Assembly (NCBI GenBank): GCA_041487495.1
Contig: JBGPNN010000128.1
Coordinates: forward strand, 1 to 9,753
From: JBGPNN01 sp041487495
GTDB taxonomy: Bacteria > Sysuimicrobiota > Sysuimicrobiia > Sysuimicrobiales > Humicultoraceae
Direction of reading: 5' to 3'
Length of the DNA: 9,753 nt
The notes under the pieces were generated by a model. The model ran no database searches, had not been told where the DNA came from, and worked only from the letters and a program-made list of their open reading frames with translations. Shown here piece by piece: positions 7,245-9,753 of this stretch; position 1 is the stretch's first letter, and every line of letters begins with the position of its first letter. Both the position numbers and the translations under genes were made by a program.

Positions 7245-8627
7245 TTACGGGAACCTGCTCAGCAACACGGCAGCCTCTTCGGCTTCGGGGCCTGTCTTCT
7301 CGAGCTCGAGGACCTTTTCGAGCGCGCGTCGTGCCTCGGTTTGTCGATCAGATCGCATGAGTGCTCGTCCGAGCCAGAGATAGGCCTGCGGTGACTTTGG
7401 ATCGATCGTCGCGGCCTCTCGGAAGCGCGCCGCGGCGGGCCCAAACCACCCGTTCTTGTACAAGTCGATCCCCTCTCGCAGGGTGGCATCGAAGCGTGTC
7501 TGGCTACTCCGGCGCGCGACCGTGGTGGGCTGCGGGCGCGGCGTTTGCGCCGCCCTGGGGAGGGGCAGCCGGATGATCACGGTCTGCTGGTCCTCCTCGC
7601 CCACCTTCAGGACGCCACGCCAGACCCGGTTGCCTTTCTGCATGACGACACTCAGTGACTCACCGGGTTTACCTTCGATGTTCAGAGGCGTGATACCACG
7701 CAAATCTCCGCCGACGGTCACCTGGGCGCCGCTCGGGTCCGACTTCAGGAGAACGGTCGCGACTCTGGCTGCACTGGGCGATGGGGCCGGTGTTGGGGCC
7801 GCCGCGGCGACGCCGTCCGAAGGCCGCGCCTTGTCGCCGCCGTTATTGACGATCGGTCCAACCGTGCCGATCCTCCAGAAGGCGGTGACGAGCCCGATCA
7901 CAAAGACGAATCCCGCAGCGGTCAAGAGCGCGAGACGCGAGCGGCCGCGTGGGCTCCGGGACGGGATTGGGGATGTCTCCCCGACGTTCGGTGGGCCCAT
8001 CGCCTCACCCGGGCCGGCGGCCATGACGGGCTCGGGCGGCGAATCCATTTCAGGAGCCGTGACGACGGCGCTGGGTGTGCCGGGAAGGACGGAAGCCGCC
8101 CCGGCCACGGCCGCGGCCGCGGTGTCGGAGGCTTCAGCCGTCGTCGATGTCGGCATGGGACGCGGTGGCTCTGGCGCCGGCAACGGCGGCGGCGCAAGTA
8201 GATCTACTTGGGCCAGAGTCTGGCGGAGATATTCGACCACTTGAGCGGTCCTTGACGCGTCGCGATCGCCGTCCACGTGGAGTTGCATGGCCGCGGTCGA
8301 AAGCTGTAGCGCGTGCTCGAGATCCGCGTGAGGTGATGACTGTTCGATGTCCAGGGAGCCCCTGCTCTCAGACCACCGCTCTCGGATCGCCACTGCCTGA
8401 CGGCGCAGGGCCACGATGATCGCCCGGCGGGTCCGTTCGAGCAAGGTCGCCTCCCATTCGGAGGCGCTGCCATCCTGCTCCATCACATACGAGGCGCGGA
8501 TGGCGAGGAACTCCCGATGAAGCGCAAACGCGCGATCGACCTTGGGCGTACGATCGCCAAGGACAAGCACCCGGGCTTCCCGGTATGCGCGGGCAAGCTG
8601 ATCAGTGAAGGCCTGTGACGTCGACAT
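7245..8627 (-). CDS. Single-pass membrane protein with PEGA and TPR domains
   Basis: A 460-residue protein with a clear modular layout. Residues 1-143 are a helical cytoplasmic region. Residues 144-227 are a Pro/Ala-rich flexible linker ending in a basic patch (SRSPRGRSR). Residues 231-252 are a single membrane helix (LALLTAAGFVFVIGLVTAFW). A second Ala/Pro-rich spacer spans about 265-285. A PEGA domain follows at about 289-352 (VLLKSDPSGAQVTVGGDLRG, then the ITPL and PGE elements). Residues 376-459 form TPR-like helices (FDATLREGIDLYKNGWFGPA; then the A-x-x-x-DP-x-x-P-x-A repeat; then QTEARRALEKVLELE). The basic flank before the helix places the N-terminus inside and PEGA-TPR outside the cytoplasm. 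PEGA domains often bind cell-surface or envelope components, and TPRs bind proteins, so a scaffold or envelope sensor is likely; no enzyme activity is seen. A GGGGAG lies directly against ATG 8627, unusually close for a ribosome site, so the start is fairly but not fully secure. Confidence 0.86.
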   Translation of the reverse strand: MSTSQAFTDQLARAYREARVLVLGDRTPKVDRAFALHREFLAIRASYVMEQDGSASEWEATLLERTRRAIIVALRRQAVAIRERWSESRGSLDIEQSSPHADLEHALQLSTAAMQLHVDGDRDASRTAQVVEYLRQTLAQVDLLAPPPLPAPEPPRPMPTSTTAEASDTAAAAVAGAASVLPGTPSAVVTAPEMDSPPEPVMAAGPGEAMGPPNVGETSPIPSRSPRGRSRLALLTAAGFVFVIGLVTAFWRIGTVGPIVNNGGDKARPSDGVAAAAPTPAPSPSAARVATVLLKSDPSGAQVTVGGDLRGITPLNIEGKPGESLSVVMQKGNRVWRGVLKVGEEDQQTVIIRLPLPRAAQTPRPQPTTVARRSSQTRFDATLREGIDLYKNGWFGPAAARFREAATIDPKSPQAYLWLGRALMRSDRQTEARRALEKVLELEKTGPEAEEAAVLLSRFP

Positions 8628-8666
8628 CTCCCCGCAGGGTTATGCCCCGCTTGCCGGCGGGAAAGT

Positions 8667-9425
8667 CTAGGTTGTGGCGAGTGCCTCGACGCCCAACTCG
8701 CGCAGGATCTGCTCCTTGAGGGCGAGGACGTCCGGGCTTGATAGCTTGCGGGGGTGGGGGAAGGGCACGTTGATGACGGTCCGGATCTTCGCGGGCCGGG
8801 CAGAGAGGATCAAGATCCGATCGGCCATGTGAATAGCCTCTTCCACGTCATGTGTCACCAGTAAGCTCGTGTGGCGCTCGCCGGAGAGAATCCGGAGCAG
8901 TTCAATCCGCATGCGAAACCGCGTCAGGGCATCGAGGGCCGCGAGCGGTTCATCCATGTAGAGAATCTCCGGCTGCACGGCGAGGGCGCGGGCCACCTCC
9001 ACCCGCTTGAGCATCCCGCCTGAGAGCTCGTGAGGGAAAGCGCGCTCGAATCCCTGGAGCCCGACCAGCGTGATGTAATGGTCGGCGATGCGCCGGCGCT
9101 CAGCCTCGGGGGCGCCGTCGAGGCCGAAGGTCAGGTTCTCGCGGACACTGAGCCACGGAAAGACCGACCCCTGCTGCGACATCACGATCCTCTTGGGACT
9201 CGGGCCGCTCACGGGCACGCCGTCGACGCGCACCTCGCCCCGGTCCGGCCGTTCAAACCCCGCGATGATGTTTAACAACGTGGTCTTACCGCAGCCGCTC
9301 GGGCCGACGATGGCGACAAACTCGCCGTCATCGACCGCGAATTCGATCCCCTCAAGCACCGACAGAGGACCTCGCCGGGAAAGGAAAGCTTTCGAGAGAT
9401 CCTTGACGGTAATCTTATCGGGCAT
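8667..9425 (-). CDS. ABC transporter ATP-binding protein, NitT/TauT (nitrate/sulfonate/taurine) type
   Basis: A 252-residue ATPase that drives an importer. Motifs: Walker A GPSGCGKTT (41-49); Q-loop in MSQQGSVFPWLSVRENL (Q84/Q85); signature LSGGM (134-138), where M replaces the usual Q, as is common in this family, followed by an atypical LKRVEVARAL; Walker B ILYMDEP with D158 and E159; D-loop LAALD; switch histidine H192 in VTHD. The FPWLSVRENLTFGL stretch and the VTHDVEEAIHMADRILILS ending match the SsuB/TauB/NrtD group. ATG 9425 overlaps the permease stop by 11 bases, so the two are translationally coupled. The substrate (nitrate, sulfonate, taurine, thiamine precursor, or other) cannot be assigned because the periplasmic binding protein is outside the window. 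Confidence in the family is high and in the substrate nil. Confidence 0.94.
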   Translation of the reverse strand: MPDKITVKDLSKAFLSRRGPLSVLEGIEFAVDDGEFVAIVGPSGCGKTTLLNIIAGFERPDRGEVRVDGVPVSGPSPKRIVMSQQGSVFPWLSVRENLTFGLDGAPEAERRRIADHYITLVGLQGFERAFPHELSGGMLKRVEVARALAVQPEILYMDEPLAALDALTRFRMRIELLRILSGERHTSLLVTHDVEEAIHMADRILILSARPAKIRTVINVPFPHPRKLSSPDVLALKEQILRELGVEALATT

Positions 9426-9753
9426 AGCGCCACTGCACCACTTTGAGCCGCTCGAGGCGCCGCATGAGGCTGTCCAGCAGAAGTCCGATCACGCCGATCA
9501 GGACCATCCCGGCCACCACGAGGTCATAACGGTTCCCGGCGTTCCGGGAATCCATGATCAGAAACCCCAGGCCAGCCGACAGCGCGATCATCTCGGCGGC
9601 CACGACCACCAGCCAGGCCACCCCGATGCTGATCCGCATCCCCACGATGATCTGCGGGAGCGCGCCGGGCAGGATGACGAGGCGGAGCAGCTTGAGTCCC
9701 GAGACTCCGAAGTTTTGGGAGGCCCGCATGTACTGCCGTTCGATAGTGTGGAC
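9415..9753 (-). CDS. ABC transporter permease, NitT/TauT type (5' end beyond the window)
   Basis: Only the C-terminal 112 residues are present; the frame runs open through the right edge of the window, so the ATG at 9727-9729 is internal, not a start. The visible part has the cytoplasmic EAA-type coupling loop (RASQNFGVSGLKLLRLVILPGALPQII as positions about 10-36 of the fragment). It is followed by membrane helices that include IGVAWLVVVAAEMIA and LVVAGMVLIGVIGLLLDSLM, and a basic C-terminus. The GVAWLVVVAAEM segment with the following GLGFLI is typical of SsuC/TauC/NrtB-like permeases. It would pair with the overlapping ATPase to import a small anion or related solute across the inner membrane. 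Confidence 0.93.
   Translation of the reverse strand, partial: VHTIERQYMRASQNFGVSGLKLLRLVILPGALPQIIVGMRISIGVAWLVVVAAEMIALSAGLGFLIMDSRNAGNRYDLVVAGMVLIGVIGLLLDSLMRRLERLKVVQWRYAR

Noticed and set aside
7456..8244. 262-codon open frame on the + strand opposite the PEGA/TPR gene
   Set aside because: It lies wholly antisense to a well-supported protein with PEGA, TPR and membrane features. Its residues are low-complexity Ala/Pro/Gly, as expected for the complement of a GC-rich Ala/Pro linker.
8646..8661. Short hairpin (5-base GC stem, 6-base loop) between the ATPase and PEGA/TPR genes
   Set aside because: The stem is only five pairs and there is no T-run on either strand after it, so a terminator call is not supported.

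Overview
The window is compact, high-GC bacterial DNA (clearly above 60% GC by eye). It carries nine protein genes on two facing transcription units and no gene-free stretch longer than about 220 bases. I saw no rRNA, tRNA, CRISPR array, insertion sequence or phage gene. Several starts are GTG or TTG, and genes overlap or sit a few bases apart. The gene mix suggests a free-living environmental bacterium: cyclic-di-GMP signalling, a NitT/TauT-type ABC importer, a PEGA/TPR membrane protein and a bacterial P450. The phylum cannot be fixed from this sequence alone.

Left unit (+ strand, about 217-4874): a family 2 glycosyltransferase, a Gfo/Idh/MocA-type NAD(P) oxidoreductase, an alkaline-phosphatase-superfamily phosphodiesterase and a soluble cytochrome P450. 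Each gene begins inside the end of the one before it, so they are almost certainly co-transcribed and translationally coupled. The set fits the assembly and tailoring of a glycan or glycosylated small molecule: sugar transfer, sugar oxidation/reduction, phospho- or sulfo-ester chemistry, and hydroxylation. The product cannot be read from the window, and the cluster probably continues to the left.

Right unit (- strand, from beyond 9753 down to 4882): the C-terminal end of an ABC permease, its ATPase (11-base overlap), then a membrane-anchored PEGA/TPR protein, a small all-helical protein of unknown function, and a membrane-bound HAMP-GGDEF-EAL cyclic-di-GMP enzyme whose two catalytic domains both keep their key residues. 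The transporter pair is one operon. The three downstream genes follow at gaps of 39, 30 and about 20-155 bases and may be read through from it or form their own signalling unit.

The two units converge with only 7 bases between their stop codons. A 10-base perfect palindrome spans the junction, but no conventional terminator is visible. The points most worth following are the phosphodiesterase that lacks two expected metal-binding aspartates, the PEGA/TPR - small helical protein - GGDEF/EAL trio, and the P450 coupled into a glycan-type operon.
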